DNA of 64,000 nucleotides from Alcaligenes endophyticus (GCF_026344035.1 NZ_JAPKND010000002.1:186001-250000), one strand, 5' to 3'; shown: positions 25,618-36,042, counted from the first letter of the stretch. Notes: a model not told the origin generated them from the letters alone. Numbers and translations: made by a program.

Positions 25618-28600
25618 ATGAATTTTGCTCGTTTTTTTGTCGACCGGCCGATCTTTGCAGCGGTACTGTCCATTATCATTTTTGTTGTCGGCCTTATTTC
25701 GATACCGCTACTTCCTATCAGCGAGTACCCGGAAGTCGTACCCCCTACGGTGCAGGTACGCGCGAGCTACCCGGGAGCGAATCCGCGTGAGATTGCTCAG
25801 ACGGTAGCTGCCCCGCTAGAGGAGGCTATTACCGGCGTCGAAAATATGCTTTATATGAAGTCGGTTGCAGGCAGTAATGGTGTCCTGCTGTTAACGGTTA
25901 CCTTTCGCTTGGGTACGGATCCTGACGAGGCTCAGGCCAAGATACAGAACCGCGTAGCCCAGGCCGAAGTTCGCCTGCCGGAAGCCGTACGTCGCCAGGG
26001 AGTAGTCACTACCAAGCAGTCTCCTAATATTACTTTGCTCGTACAGTTAAGTTCGGCAGACGGCCACTATGATGAGCTTTACCTGCGTAACTATGCTCTA
26101 TTGCATGTGCGCGATGAGCTGGCGCGCTTGCAGGGCGTGGGGGATGTGCAGCTATGGGGTTCAGGTGATTACTCCATGCGCCTCTGGCTAAATCCGGAAA
26201 AAATTGCAGCGTTGGGTATGACTGCCGATGAAGTGCTGGCTGCCGTGCGTGAGCAAAATGTTCAAGTTTCCGCTGGGCAACTGGGAGCCCCGCCCAACCC
26301 GTCGGGTAGCGATTTTTTGTTGTCTATCAACGCCCAGGGGCGTTTGACGACAGAGGCAGAGTTTGGCGACATCATTATTAAGTCGGGTAATAACGGGCAG
26401 GTAACGCGCTTGCAGGACGTGGCGCGAATTGAGCTGGGTGCTTCAGACTATTCGCTTAAGTCTTTACTTAATAATGAACCCACCGTTGGTATTCCGGTTT
26501 TTGCAGCGCCTGGCGCCAACTCGATCGATGTGTCCAATCAAGTGCGCGACAAGATGGCTGATCTAGCCAGATCCTTTCCTGAAGGTTTGACATGGTCTGT
26601 TGAGTACGATCCCACCGTATTCGTTCGTGATTCGATAAAGTCGGTGGTTAGTATGCTGTTTGAGGCCGTGCTGCTTGTTGTCCTTGTAGTGATCTTGTTT
26701 ATGCAGACCTGGCGCGCTTCTATCATCCCTTTGCTGGCTGTCCCTGTGTCGGTGGTGGGTACGTTTGCCGTATTATTGTTGCTGGGATTTTCCATTAATA
26801 CGCTAACTTTGTTCGGCTTGGCATTGTCCATTGGCATTGTGGTCGACGACGCCATCGTAGTGGTAGAGAATGTTGAACGTAATATTGCTGCAGGTCTAGC
26901 CCCTCGAGCCGCCACGCACCAAGCTATGCGCGAAGTAAGTGGGCCCATTATTGCGATCACGTTGGTGCTATGCTCAGTGTTCGTGCCTATGGCTTTTTTG
27001 TCAGGCGTTACAGGTCAATTCTACAAGCAGTTTGCGGTAACGATTGCCATTTCTACGGTTATTTCTGCGCTCAATTCCTTGACCTTGTCACCCGCACTAG
27101 CCGCTCTGTTGTTGCGTGCCAAGGGCACACCCCCTGATTTGCCTACACGCGTGCTCAATCGCTGGTTTGGGTGGGTTTTTGGTCCGTTCAATAGTTTATT
27201 TCAGCGTAGCGCCCAAGGCTATGGCGGTGTGGTGGCGCGCTTGCTCGGGCGTCGAACGGCGGTGTTTCTGGCGTATGTGGTACTGCTTGCAGCAACAGGA
27301 TTTATCTTTAAAGCGGTCCCGGGCGGATTTGTGCCGACACAGGACAAGCTTTATTTGGTTGGAGCGGTGAAGCTGCCCGAAGGCGCTTCGTTAGCACGCA
27401 CCGAGGCCTTAGTGCGCCGCGTGACCGATGTTGCTCTACAAATAGAGGGTATTCAGACTGCCGTTGCCTTACCGGGCTTGAACGTGTTGCAATCCACTAA
27501 TACCTCTAATACTGGCGTGGTGTTTTTTGGTTTGACCCCCGCCAGTGAACGGTCGCTATCAGCCACCGAGATTGTCGCCGAGCTGAATAGGCGTTTTGCA
27601 CAAGAGCAAGAAGGACTGGCTTTTGCTATTATGCCACCGCCTATCGCCGGTTTTGGTACGGGCTCAGGATACTCGTTGTATGTTCAGGATCGCAGCGAGG
27701 GCGGCTACGGTGCTTTGCAAACAGCGATGGATGCACTAGCTAATGCGGTCTCGCAGCAAGCTGGGTTTCCCTATCCGATTAGTTCGTACCAAGCGAATGT
27801 GCCGCAACTTGATGTGCTTGTTGATCGCACTAAAGTTAAGGCTCAAGGGGTGGCGATGACGGATCTGTTCGAGACCATGCAGACTTATTTAGGTTCTAGT
27901 TATGTGAATGACTTCACGCGCTTTGGGCGAACCTTCCAAGTTATGGCGCAAGCCGATGCGCCGTTCCGCACTACGATTGAGGACATCGCTAATTTACGCA
28001 CTCGCAACGCACAGGGCGACATGGTGCCTATTGGTAGCATGGTGGATGTACGCACTACATATGGCCCAGATCCTGTCATTCGTTTCAATGGTTACCCTGC
28101 AGCCGACCTTATCGGCGAGGCTGATCCCCGTGTGCTCTCGTCGTCACAAGCTTTACGTGTCCTGACCGAGACTGCAGCCCACGTGTTGCCACAGGGAATG
28201 GAAGTAGCGTGGACAGACTTGAGCTACCAACAGCTCACTCAAGGCAATGCTGCGTTAATCGTATTCCCGTTGGCTGTACTACTGGTTTTTCTGGTGCTGG
28301 CAGCCTTGTATGAAAGCTGGACACTGCCGTTGGCGGTCATCCTGATTGTGCCGATGTGCTTGCTATCCGCTATGAGCGCTGTGTGGCTTACCGGAGGGGA
28401 TAACAATATTTTCGTGCAGATAGGGCTGGTCGTCTTGATGGGGCTTGCATGCAAGAACGCGATTTTGATTGTGGAGTTCGCGCGCGAGCTTGAACTCCAA
28501 GGGCATAGCATTATTGACGCAGCGTTGCATGCTAGTCGACTGCGATTACGCCCCATCATCATGACTTCGACAGCTTTTATTGCGGGCGTATTGCCTTTGC

Positions 28601-28788
28601 TGATCGGAATGGGAGCCGGCGCTGAAGTCCGTCAAGTAATGGGCGTCACGGTTTTCGCAGGCATGCTGGGTGTCACACTGTTTGGTTTGTTTCTAACCCC
28701 TGTTTTTTATGTGGCTTTGCGCCGTTTGGCCACTCGTAAATTGCGTCGTGTTACTACGTCTGAGAGTTTGGAGACTCCCCATGTTTGA
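25618..28788 (+). CDS. RND multidrug efflux permease (HAE1 family, MexF-like)
   Basis: This 1056-residue inner-membrane proton antiporter starts M-N-F-A-R-F-F-V-D-R-P-I-F-A, the classic HAE1 N-terminus; the ATG at 25618 has GAGAG/TAAG upstream. It has 12 transmembrane segments with two large periplasmic loops. The proton-relay aspartates of helix 4 are present in I-V-V-D-D-A-I-V-V-V-E-N-V, with the matching lysine in G-L-A-C-K-N-A-I-L-I-V-E-F-A in helix 10. It forms a tripartite pump with the upstream adaptor and the downstream outer-membrane factor. MexF and BpeF relatives export chloramphenicol, fluoroquinolones and trimethoprim. Substrates here are not determined. Confidence 0.95.
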   Translation: MNFARFFVDRPIFAAVLSIIIFVVGLISIPLLPISEYPEVVPPTVQVRASYPGANPREIAQTVAAPLEEAITGVENMLYMKSVAGSNGVLLLTVTFRLGTDPDEAQAKIQNRVAQAEVRLPEAVRRQGVVTTKQSPNITLLVQLSSADGHYDELYLRNYALLHVRDELARLQGVGDVQLWGSGDYSMRLWLNPEKIAALGMTADEVLAAVREQNVQVSAGQLGAPPNPSGSDFLLSINAQGRLTTEAEFGDIIIKSGNNGQVTRLQDVARIELGASDYSLKSLLNNEPTVGIPVFAAPGANSIDVSNQVRDKMADLARSFPEGLTWSVEYDPTVFVRDSIKSVVSMLFEAVLLVVLVVILFMQTWRASIIPLLAVPVSVVGTFAVLLLLGFSINTLTLFGLALSIGIVVDDAIVVVENVERNIAAGLAPRAATHQAMREVSGPIIAITLVLCSVFVPMAFLSGVTGQFYKQFAVTIAISTVISALNSLTLSPALAALLLRAKGTPPDLPTRVLNRWFGWVFGPFNSLFQRSAQGYGGVVARLLGRRTAVFLAYVVLLAATGFIFKAVPGGFVPTQDKLYLVGAVKLPEGASLARTEALVRRVTDVALQIEGIQTAVALPGLNVLQSTNTSNTGVVFFGLTPASERSLSATEIVAELNRRFAQEQEGLAFAIMPPPIAGFGTGSGYSLYVQDRSEGGYGALQTAMDALANAVSQQAGFPYPISSYQANVPQLDVLVDRTKVKAQGVAMTDLFETMQTYLGSSYVNDFTRFGRTFQVMAQADAPFRTTIEDIANLRTRNAQGDMVPIGSMVDVRTTYGPDPVIRFNGYPAADLIGEADPRVLSSSQALRVLTETAAHVLPQGMEVAWTDLSYQQLTQGNAALIVFPLAVLLVFLVLAALYESWTLPLAVILIVPMCLLSAMSAVWLTGGDNNIFVQIGLVVLMGLACKNAILIVEFARELELQGHSIIDAALHASRLRLRPIIMTSTAFIAGVLPLLIGMGAGAEVRQVMGVTVFAGMLGVTLFGLFLTPVFYVALRRLATRKLRRVTTSESLETPHV

Positions 28789-30256
28789 GTCATTGCTTAA
28801 GCGTTTGGTGTGCCTGCGTAGCAGCCCTGTTGTACTTTCTGCACTATTGTTGTCAGCTTGCGCAGTCGGCCCCAATTATCAGGCACCTGCTATCTCCCTT
28901 GAGTCAGCCTATGCACGCCAGGGGGAGACAGGGCTCACAGCGAGGGTGCCCGAAGCGGATGTACAGTTCTGGCGCAATTGGGGGGATCCGTTTCTGGAGG
29001 GGCTAGTGGCGGACACGCTACGGGCTAATCATGATATACGCATTGCCCTGTCGCGCTATGAGCAAGCACGCGCTTTGACTTATCAAGCCGAGTTAGACCG
29101 TTATCCTACGCCGAGTGCGTCTGGCGAGCTTAGCCATCAGCGTGTTAGCGCCTCGCAGGCGTCCGGTCTGTCGCGCACTCAACGTGACGGTGATTCGCAT
29201 CAGCTGAGCTTGGCGGCTGTTTGGGAACTGGATTTCTTTGGTCGCGTACGCCGCAGCATCGAGTCCAAGAAGGCTGACACCGAAGCCTATGCCGCCGATT
29301 TAGCGGGCGTTCAGGTCGCTGTGGTGGCTGAAGTGATCGATGCCTACTTTCGTTTGCGCGGCCTGCAGGAGCGCCTGCGGGTAGCGCGTGACAACGAGAG
29401 TAATCAGGCCGATACCTTGCGCTTGATTCATGTTTTGTTTCAAGAAGGGCGGGGCACCTCTTTGGATGTCGATCGTGCAGGCGCACAATTAGCATTAACG
29501 CGCTCACGCGTCCCGGCATTGCAGGCGCAGGCAGAGGTGACAGCCAACCGTATCGCTGTGCTGACTGGACGCCAGCCTGCGGTGATGGCTAACGAACTTG
29601 ATCGTCCTGTTGTCTTGCCTATCATTTCGGTGCAAGTGAATGCAGGTGTGCCGGGTCAACTGTTGCGTCGTCGCCCAGATATCGCGGCAGCTGAGCGCCG
29701 TTTGGCTGGAGCAACGGCACGTATAGGTGTTGCGACAGCCGATTTGTTTCCACGTTTTACTTTAGGGGGACTGATCGGTACGCAAGCGTTGGGCGTTAAC
29801 GCTTTGTTTCAACGCGATAGTGAAACACGCTTGATCTCTTTGGGTGTAGGGGGATCGTTCCTAGATGTGGCTCGCGTGCGCTCACGTATCGCTGCCGCTA
29901 ATTTGGAGGCAGCTCAGAGCTTGGAAATGTATCAACAGACGGTGCTCGCTGCCATGGAAGAGGCCGAAAATGCATTGCTCCGTTTGACGCATACCCAAAC
30001 CGAGCAGTCCTTTCTGGAGCAAGCCGTGCAGGCCAGCCGCCGTGCCGCTAGCACCGCACGCTTACGTTTTGAAGACGGGATGGTCAGTGTGCTAGAGGTA
30101 CTAGAGGCCGAACGGGTACGCTTAGATGCGGAGGAGCGACTCGCGCAGAGCACAACTGAGCAGGCGAGGGCTTTAGTTGGTATCTATAAAACACTGGCAG
30201 GTGGGTGGCCGCAGCTATTACCTGATCTGCAACAGGGGGCTATTGCTCAGCGCTAA
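28781..30256 (+). CDS. RND efflux outer-membrane factor (OprN/NodT family lipoprotein)
   Basis: The ATG at 28781 overlaps the last 8 bp of the permease gene, giving 491 residues and translational coupling; the longer in-frame start inside the permease is unlikely. The signal peptide ends L-L-S-A-C with Cys about residue 28 as the lipidation site, followed by A-V-G-P-N-Y-Q-A-P, the NodT-family start. Two OEP repeats build a TolC-like trimeric barrel and helical tunnel; W-E-L-D-F-F-G-R-V-R-R is the typical first-repeat signature. It is the last gene of the SDR-adaptor-permease-channel operon. Confidence 0.94.
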   Translation: MFESLLKRLVCLRSSPVVLSALLLSACAVGPNYQAPAISLESAYARQGETGLTARVPEADVQFWRNWGDPFLEGLVADTLRANHDIRIALSRYEQARALTYQAELDRYPTPSASGELSHQRVSASQASGLSRTQRDGDSHQLSLAAVWELDFFGRVRRSIESKKADTEAYAADLAGVQVAVVAEVIDAYFRLRGLQERLRVARDNESNQADTLRLIHVLFQEGRGTSLDVDRAGAQLALTRSRVPALQAQAEVTANRIAVLTGRQPAVMANELDRPVVLPIISVQVNAGVPGQLLRRRPDIAAAERRLAGATARIGVATADLFPRFTLGGLIGTQALGVNALFQRDSETRLISLGVGGSFLDVARVRSRIAAANLEAAQSLEMYQQTVLAAMEEAENALLRLTHTQTEQSFLEQAVQASRRAASTARLRFEDGMVSVLEVLEAERVRLDAEERLAQSTTEQARALVGIYKTLAGGWPQLLPDLQQGAIAQR

Positions 30257-30264
30257 GGGAGCCG

Positions 30265-30344
30265 TCGCGTATGACGAGGTGTTCTGAATAATGAACTTAG
30301 CCGCTTATAGGTCTTAACAGTAGGCAGTGTTGACTCATACGCGA
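30265..30344. repeat. Perfect 10-bp inverted repeat with a 60-nt spacer
   Basis: TCGCGTATGA (30265-30274) and TCATACGCGA (30335-30344) fill most of the 106-bp gap between the converging outer-membrane-factor and DNA-repair genes. It could form a long-loop terminator. No T-run is present. Confidence 0.4.
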
Positions 30345-30362
30345 GTGTGGCAAGTTTTTCCC

Positions 30363-31139
30363 TTATTTAAGATTACGCAAAGCGCGCTGACAAATACGGT
30401 ATGTGGCAGGGGGCGGTTCACCTTGTAACCATTGCGCGCACAGTTTACGTACCCAAGCGGGTTGATCCTTAGCAGCATCGTTAAGCCAGTTGGCGACAGA
30501 GTCTTGGACATACTTGGATGGATCGGCTCTTAGGGGCGATAGGATGGGCAGTGCTAGTTCCGGGTCTTGTTTGAGCGTGCGGATGTGAGCGCACCACACG
30601 CCACGAGGGCGTAGGGCTTCGCTAGCAAAGCGTCGCAAACGCTCGGAAGGCGAAGTCGTCCAGGCGGCTAAAAGGCTGATGGCTGTATCTAGCTCTTTTA
30701 TCAGGTACGGGCGTACTCCTAACCAGGCCCATTCGCGCACGCCGAAATGCGCGTCGTCGGCTAAGGGTTGAATCGCGGCCAGCCGCGCAGAAAGATCTAA
30801 TCCTGATTGTGATCCGATCATGAAACAGGCCCAGCCGCGCACCGTGTCCGAGTGATGGGCGCTGCAAGTGTCGATGCCCGCTGCGCCTAGCTCATCTAGC
30901 AATATGGCTCCTATTCCCGTCATTCTTTTGAGAATGCCGAATTGTGAGGCGGTTTCGGCCGCCGTTTGTGCCGCTGATGACAACGAGGGAAATACGGTGC
31001 GTAACAGTTGAGTTTGATCCAGTGCCAGTATTTCAGTGAGAGTAGCGCTTTGTAGTTCGCCATTGGATAGAGCTTGCAACACATCGGCTGGAATATCGGC
31101 GGCCCGGCTGGCGCCTTTACGGGGTTCGTTTTTATTCAT
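30363..31139 (-). CDS. DNA alkylation repair protein (AlkD-like HEAT-repeat glycosylase)
   Basis: This 258-residue protein is built of paired helices in the ARM/HEAT pattern of the AlkD/AlkC group, which removes positively charged alkylated bases. Recognisable segments are V-R-E-W-A-W-L-G-V-R-P-Y near residue 135, S-E-R-L-R-R-F-A-S-E-A-L-R-P-R-G near 168, and Y-V-Q-D-S-V-A-N-W-L-N-D near 212, matching the conserved helices that clamp DNA. The order is closer to AlkC-like proteins than to AlkD itself. It lies alone, converging on the efflux operon and diverging from rlmF. Confidence 0.85.
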   Translation of the reverse strand: MNKNEPRKGASRAADIPADVLQALSNGELQSATLTEILALDQTQLLRTVFPSLSSAAQTAAETASQFGILKRMTGIGAILLDELGAAGIDTCSAHHSDTVRGWACFMIGSQSGLDLSARLAAIQPLADDAHFGVREWAWLGVRPYLIKELDTAISLLAAWTTSPSERLRRFASEALRPRGVWCAHIRTLKQDPELALPILSPLRADPSKYVQDSVANWLNDAAKDQPAWVRKLCAQWLQGEPPPATYRICQRALRNLK

Positions 31140-31389
31140 TGGACTGCCTTTTGGCGAGAAGTGCTTAGGTTACCGGATACCTTGTTGGACAAGGTGCTTA
31201 GTTGTTGGCTTGTTAGCACCTTATAATATGGTGGCCAATTATATGCGTATTGTCTGCGAGAACATCGAGTTTCATTCAGTGGTTAGCATCGCCACTACAT
31301 GGCGTAAGCAATAAGTGAGTACACTGCTACTACCTAATGAATACACCCGTTATCTTTATGATCTTTTTTCCATTAGAAGCTGTAGCAAC

Positions 31390-32331
31390 ATGACGGCTCT
31401 ATTTCATCCACGCAACCGTCATCAAGGTCGTTACGATTTTGACGCGCTCATCGACGCTACACCCGACCTAGCCGCTTTTGTTTTTTTGAACCCTTACGGC
31501 AATCAAAGCATCAACTTTGCTGATGCCAAGGCTGTCAAAACGCTAAACCGCGCCTTGTTGAAGTCCTTCTACGGCATCGAACAATGGGATATTCCTGCGA
31601 ACTATCTCTGTCCGCCTATTCCAGGTAGAGCCGATTACGTGCATTATCTGGCCGATCTGTTGGCCAGTAGCAATGCGCAAATCATTCCCCGAGGTGCTGC
31701 TGTACGTGTCCTTGATATTGGTGTGGGTGCCAATGCTATTTACCCATTAATTGGTCATGCGGAATATGGGTGGCAATTTCTGGGGTCGGATATCGACGCG
31801 ATGGCACTGAACTCTGCACGCACTATTATTCACGCTAATTCTGGTTTGGCTACTGCTATCAAACTGCGTCAGCAGAAATCGCCGCAGCGCATTTTTCAAG
31901 GCTTACTTAGCGCTAACGATTATTTTGATCTGACACTGTGTAATCCTCCCTTTCATGCGTCGCAGGACGAGGCCTTACGTGGCACCCAACGTAAATGGCG
32001 TGGTTTAGGCAAGGCGGCACCCAAACAGGCCGTTTCTGCACTTAATTTTGGTGGGCAAAACACTGAGCTGTGGTGCGAGGGGGGCGAAGCGCTTTTTATA
32101 CGCCGCATGATAGAAGAAAGTACAACGGTAAGCCATCAAGTGCTTTGGTTCAGCACCTTGGTATCCAAAGCCTCTACCTTGCCCAGCGTGTTGTCTGCCT
32201 TAAAAAAGGCCAACGCCTTTAAGGTGAAAACCGTGGAAATGACGCAAGGGCAAAAGCAAAGTCGCTTCGTCGCTTGGACATATCTTGACGTCGCGGAACA
32301 AAAAGCTTGGCGCAACGAGCGTTGGAGATAG
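31390..32331 (+). CDS. rlmF: 23S rRNA (adenine-1618-N6)-methyltransferase RlmF
   Basis: I place the start at ATG 31390, giving 313 residues, close to the E. coli enzyme (308); an in-frame GTG at 31315 would add an unrelated 25-residue tail. The N-terminus [14 protein letters not shown] is diagnostic of RlmF. The SAM site is [13 protein letters not shown], and the catalytic N-P-P-F motif appears as L-C-N-P-P-F-H-A-S. It methylates N6 of A1618 in 23S rRNA. It diverges from the AlkD-like gene. Confidence 0.93.
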   Translation: MTALFHPRNRHQGRYDFDALIDATPDLAAFVFLNPYGNQSINFADAKAVKTLNRALLKSFYGIEQWDIPANYLCPPIPGRADYVHYLADLLASSNAQIIPRGAAVRVLDIGVGANAIYPLIGHAEYGWQFLGSDIDAMALNSARTIIHANSGLATAIKLRQQKSPQRIFQGLLSANDYFDLTLCNPPFHASQDEALRGTQRKWRGLGKAAPKQAVSALNFGGQNTELWCEGGEALFIRRMIEESTTVSHQVLWFSTLVSKASTLPSVLSALKKANAFKVKTVEMTQGQKQSRFVAWTYLDVAEQKAWRNERWR

Positions 32332-32369
32332 TTGGGGCAGATTACGCCCGAGTAAGCGCGAGTCTTGTA

Positions 32370-32630
32370 TCAAAGAGTTGGGCTGAGCGTACGAAAATCA
32401 TTCTCTTTCAGTAAAACCACTTTGCCGTCAAAGCATATACGATGCAACCCGTCTAACCCAGGGATGTCAGAGGCACCTAGATAGCGTCCAATCTGTTCAT
32501 AGAGAGAGTGGTCGCGATTCACCACGCTCACTTCAGCGCCCAAACGCAAAATAGACTCAGTCATAGCAAAATCATTAAGAGGAATTGACTTGATATTATG
32601 GCAATGATTGATTCTCTGTGCCAGTGTCAT
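32370..32630 (-). CDS. Small hypothetical protein, possibly real
   Basis: This 86-residue frame fills the gap after rlmF on the opposite strand. I do not recognise the family. The second half (G-A-E-V-S-V-V-N-R-D-H-S-L-Y-E-Q-I-G-R-Y-L) has a plausible globular composition with no membrane segment or signal. A shorter start at M23 (32564) is possible, and no clear Shine-Dalgarno sequence precedes either start. A chance frame cannot be excluded. Confidence 0.4.
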   Translation of the reverse strand: MTLAQRINHCHNIKSIPLNDFAMTESILRLGAEVSVVNRDHSLYEQIGRYLGASDIPGLDGLHRICFDGKVVLLKENDFRTLSPTL

Positions 32631-32891
32631 GAGTTGGCTTTGAGTGCCAAAGAGCAGGTGGTTCTGGCTGCTTACTAGAGTATTTTGCGTATAAAAGAAG
32701 GCAATTGCTAATTGATTTCCCTAGTATTGCGCACAAACTAAAGATTTTGTGCGCTGTAGAGGAAGCGTTTTGTTGTAAGGAGCTGTAGGGCTGACTAGAA
32801 TGAACTCACTATAAATAAGAAAGAAACATAAAAGTAGTGAGCCAAGGCCTTTTGTATACCTTGCTTGGCCATCTTATCTGAGGAGGTAATC

Positions 32892-33860
32892 ATGAGCTTG
32901 CATTATACAACGGTTAATGAGCAGCCAGAAAATCGTAAACTTTATTGGAATCAAGCTGTTACGAATACGTACTTTCCTTTAAGTTTACGTTTCAATACGG
33001 ACAGTCAATTTTCAGGCGCGCTTGATGCGTGGGACTTAGGCCAAGTCTCATTGTCTCGTCTTGACTCCAGTGCTGTGTTGTATCAGAGAAAGGACGAGCA
33101 TTTACGCCAGGAAAGTAATGAAAGCTATTTGATCACTATTCCTGATATTCAGACCATTTGTTTTAGTCAAAATAATAAGGAGGTAAGCTGTAAACCTGGT
33201 TCATTTATTTTACAGCGTAGCCATGTTCCTTATAAGTTAAGTTATTCAGATGCTAATCGTCTATGGGTATTAAAAATACCAGCCTCTTTACTTGGTACGC
33301 GTATTAGTTTTCCTGAAAATTTAGTTACTTTAGCGTTTGATGCTGAAGCGGGCGCGGGTGAGTTGATGGCACAGATGGTACGTATGGTATCAGACCGTCT
33401 CACGAGTTTATCTTTTGATGCCCGTCAAACTATAGGTTTACATTTGGTTGATTTACTCGCTTTAGCTGTAGCAGGATCGTCACCAGGGCCATCACAACTA
33501 ACTTCTGTTCAAGCAGCTCATTTATGTCGCGCAGATAAATATATTAGAGATCACGTTAAACAAGTGATACGACCTCAGGATATTGCAGACGCTTGTGGGA
33601 TTTCTTTGCGTTATTTACATATGCTTTTTAGATCAAGAGGTGGGTCAGTAAGCAGCACAATTCAAGAGCAAAGACTGGTATTGGCTGATGCCGTAATACA
33701 GCACGATAAAACCAATAGAAGTATTGCGGAAATTGCATATGAATGGGGATTCACTAGTCCTGCTACGTTTAGCCAGAAGTACAGACAGCGTTTTGGCTGT
33801 GCCCCAAGTGAGGCTAAGGCGAAATATCGTGATCGGGTATTACGCAGTAATCAAATTTAG
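32892..33860 (+). CDS. AraC family transcriptional regulator
   Basis: The ATG at 32892 follows AGGAGG at 32881-32886, giving 322 residues. The N-terminal half (about 20-190) is an AraC-binding-like cupin domain (S-Y-L-I-T-I-P-D-I-Q-T-I-C-F-S, K-P-G-S-F-I-L-Q-R-S). The C-terminal tandem helix-turn-helix (about 215-315) contains I-A-D-A-C-G-I-S-L-R-Y-L-H-M-L-F and I-A-E-I-A-Y-E-W-G-F-T-S-P-A-T-F-S-Q-K-Y. It lies 149 bp upstream of hyuA on the same strand and is the obvious candidate activator of hyuAB. Its codons are more AT-rich than the flanking rlmF gene, as in the hyu genes, so the three may have arrived together. Confidence 0.92.
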   Translation: MSLHYTTVNEQPENRKLYWNQAVTNTYFPLSLRFNTDSQFSGALDAWDLGQVSLSRLDSSAVLYQRKDEHLRQESNESYLITIPDIQTICFSQNNKEVSCKPGSFILQRSHVPYKLSYSDANRLWVLKIPASLLGTRISFPENLVTLAFDAEAGAGELMAQMVRMVSDRLTSLSFDARQTIGLHLVDLLALAVAGSSPGPSQLTSVQAAHLCRADKYIRDHVKQVIRPQDIADACGISLRYLHMLFRSRGGSVSSTIQEQRLVLADAVIQHDKTNRSIAEIAYEWGFTSPATFSQKYRQRFGCAPSEAKAKYRDRVLRSNQI

Positions 33861-34009
33861 GGTTCTTTAGTTATTGATGGTATTACGTGAGTTTTTAGAG
33901 ATTCACTTGCTAAGTTAATAATATAAACAACTGTTGGTAAATTTATTTCCTTTTTTAATAATTAGGAGATAGGGGCGTGTTTGTCATTTTCACGGAGGAG
34001 TAGTTAGTT

Positions 34010-36031
34010 ATGAGACATATAAGAGTTGCAGTGGATGTAGGTGGTACATTCACAGATATTTGTATTCTGGATGAAATAACAGGACATATTTCCATTGATA
34101 AAACCTCAACTACTGTCAGTCCTATCGATGGGATTTTGAATGCTGTGGACAAAATTGGGGTAAATCTTCACGAGGTATCTTTATTTACTCATGGCACAAC
34201 CGTAGCTACAAATGCGTTAATTACACGTCGTTTACCCCGTACAGCCATGGTTTGTACCGAAGGGTTTAGAGATGTCATTGAGATTCGTCGTGCTAATAAA
34301 GAAGACCTCTGGGATATGTATAAAGATGTGGCGCCGCCGCATGTTAAACGTCGAGACCGTCTCGCTGTTGAGGAGCGTATTGATGCCGAAGGCAATGTGG
34401 TAATACCACTCAATAAGGAGAAGGCACGCGAAGTAGCTCGGATATTGAAACGACGAGAAGTCAAAGCAATTGCTGTTTGTTTTATGAACTCTTACATCAA
34501 TCAAAAAAATGAGTGTGAGATGCGTGACATCTTGCTAGAGGAGATGCCCGATGTAGCGGTCTCATTATCTTCCGAGGTCATGCCCGAAATTTTTGAACAT
34601 GAACGTTTTTCCACCACCGTCATTAATGCGGCGTTAAGTCCTGTAGTAGTCAGTTATACCAAGCATTTAGGGCGCGAGTTAAAGTCGCGTGGCTATAACA
34701 GTGATTTGCTTTTGTTGCACAGTGGTGGTGGGGTGATGACTACAGATGCAGTCGAGCATTTCTCCGCGCGCTTAGCAGGCTCGGGTATTGCCGCGGGGGC
34801 CATAGCAAGCCGTCATATTGCGATGCTGTGTGGTTTTAAAAATGCCATCGGTCTTGATATGGGAGGCACTTCTACTGACATTTCTTTGGCCTATGAGGGG
34901 CAATCTCGGATAACGAATGATTGGTATATTGAGTTTGGATATCCTATTCGGTTTCCCAGTATCGAAGTGCTTACCATCGGTGCTGGTGGTGGTTCTTTAG
35001 CTTGGCAGGATGAGGCGGGCTCATTGCGTAATGGCCCTCAGTCTGCTGGTGCAGTTCCTGGCCCGGCTTGTTATGGCAACGGTAGCTTAGAGCCTACAAA
35101 TACTGATGCAAATGTGGTGCTTGGGCGTTTGGGCACTTGTTTGGCAGGTGGGCAAGTGACTTTGCAGCCAGAGCTTTCATGGCAAGCAATTAAAAATACG
35201 GTGGCTGATCCCTTTGGTTTAGAGGTGCATGAGGCCGCACAGGCAATTATTGATGTGGCAAATGCCAATATGGCGGACGCGGTTCGTTTGCTCTCAATTA
35301 GCCGCGGCTATGATCCACGTGATTTCGCTCTGGTTTCTTTCGGGGGCGCGGGTGCTTTACATGGGGTTGAAGTCGCCCGTGAACTCGCTATTCCAGCCGT
35401 AATTGTGCCGGCTAACCCTGGTGTAGCGTCTGCTTTAGGGTGTTTGTTGGTAAATATTCAGCACGATTTTTCGGAAAGTTACATTAAGGAGGCTGAAAAC
35501 GTCGATGTGAAGGAATTGGAAAGAGAGTTTTCACGCCTAGAAAAAATGGCTATTGAGCATTTAGAGCATGAGGGTGTCGCGGCAGATAAGATCGTGTTGG
35601 AGCGCACTATTGACATGATGTATCAAGGACAGTGGCGCGCATTAGCAATTCCTGCACCTCGTCCCGTTGGTGATCTCACGCAATTGATCGAGATCTTTCA
35701 TAAAGAGCACTTACGTGAATATAACTACAATCGTGATGACGCGCCGGTCAGTGTATTTCGACTTAATTTAAAGGCGATAGGTTTAGTTAATAAAGTAGAG
35801 CTCCCTACATATGAGCCAACAGATGTTATTCCTGAGCCTATTTGCAGGCGATCCGTGTGGTTCTCTGGCGTAGGCGAGGTGGATGCTCCGGTGTATAAGC
35901 GAACCGATTTGCCTGTTGGTTTCGTATTGCAGGGCCCCGCTGTAATCGAGCAATTAGACTCAACAGTAGTGGTGCCTCCTACGAGTGAGGCTGAAATTGA
36001 CCTTTATCTCAATATTATTATTCGTTTATAA
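34010..36031 (+). CDS. hyuA: Hydantoinase/oxoprolinase family subunit A (HyuA)
   Basis: This 673-residue protein has the ASKHA-type ATP-binding N-terminus V-D-V-G-G-T-F-T-D-I-C and the H-G-T-T-V-A-T-N-A-L block of HydantA_N, then the hydantoinase_A domain with G-L-D-M-G-G-T-S-T-D-I-S near residue 282 and F-G-G-A-G-A-L-H near 444. The family includes N-methylhydantoinase A, 5-oxoprolinase and the acetone/acetophenone carboxylase beta subunits, all ATP-dependent on cyclic amides or ketones. It lies 11 bp before hyuB. No transporter or carbamoylase gene is near, so the substrate cannot be chosen among these. Confidence 0.93.
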   Translation: MRHIRVAVDVGGTFTDICILDEITGHISIDKTSTTVSPIDGILNAVDKIGVNLHEVSLFTHGTTVATNALITRRLPRTAMVCTEGFRDVIEIRRANKEDLWDMYKDVAPPHVKRRDRLAVEERIDAEGNVVIPLNKEKAREVARILKRREVKAIAVCFMNSYINQKNECEMRDILLEEMPDVAVSLSSEVMPEIFEHERFSTTVINAALSPVVVSYTKHLGRELKSRGYNSDLLLLHSGGGVMTTDAVEHFSARLAGSGIAAGAIASRHIAMLCGFKNAIGLDMGGTSTDISLAYEGQSRITNDWYIEFGYPIRFPSIEVLTIGAGGGSLAWQDEAGSLRNGPQSAGAVPGPACYGNGSLEPTNTDANVVLGRLGTCLAGGQVTLQPELSWQAIKNTVADPFGLEVHEAAQAIIDVANANMADAVRLLSISRGYDPRDFALVSFGGAGALHGVEVARELAIPAVIVPANPGVASALGCLLVNIQHDFSESYIKEAENVDVKELEREFSRLEKMAIEHLEHEGVAADKIVLERTIDMMYQGQWRALAIPAPRPVGDLTQLIEIFHKEHLREYNYNRDDAPVSVFRLNLKAIGLVNKVELPTYEPTDVIPEPICRRSVWFSGVGEVDAPVYKRTDLPVGFVLQGPAVIEQLDSTVVVPPTSEAEIDLYLNIIIRL

Positions 36032-36042
36032 AAGGGCGCATC

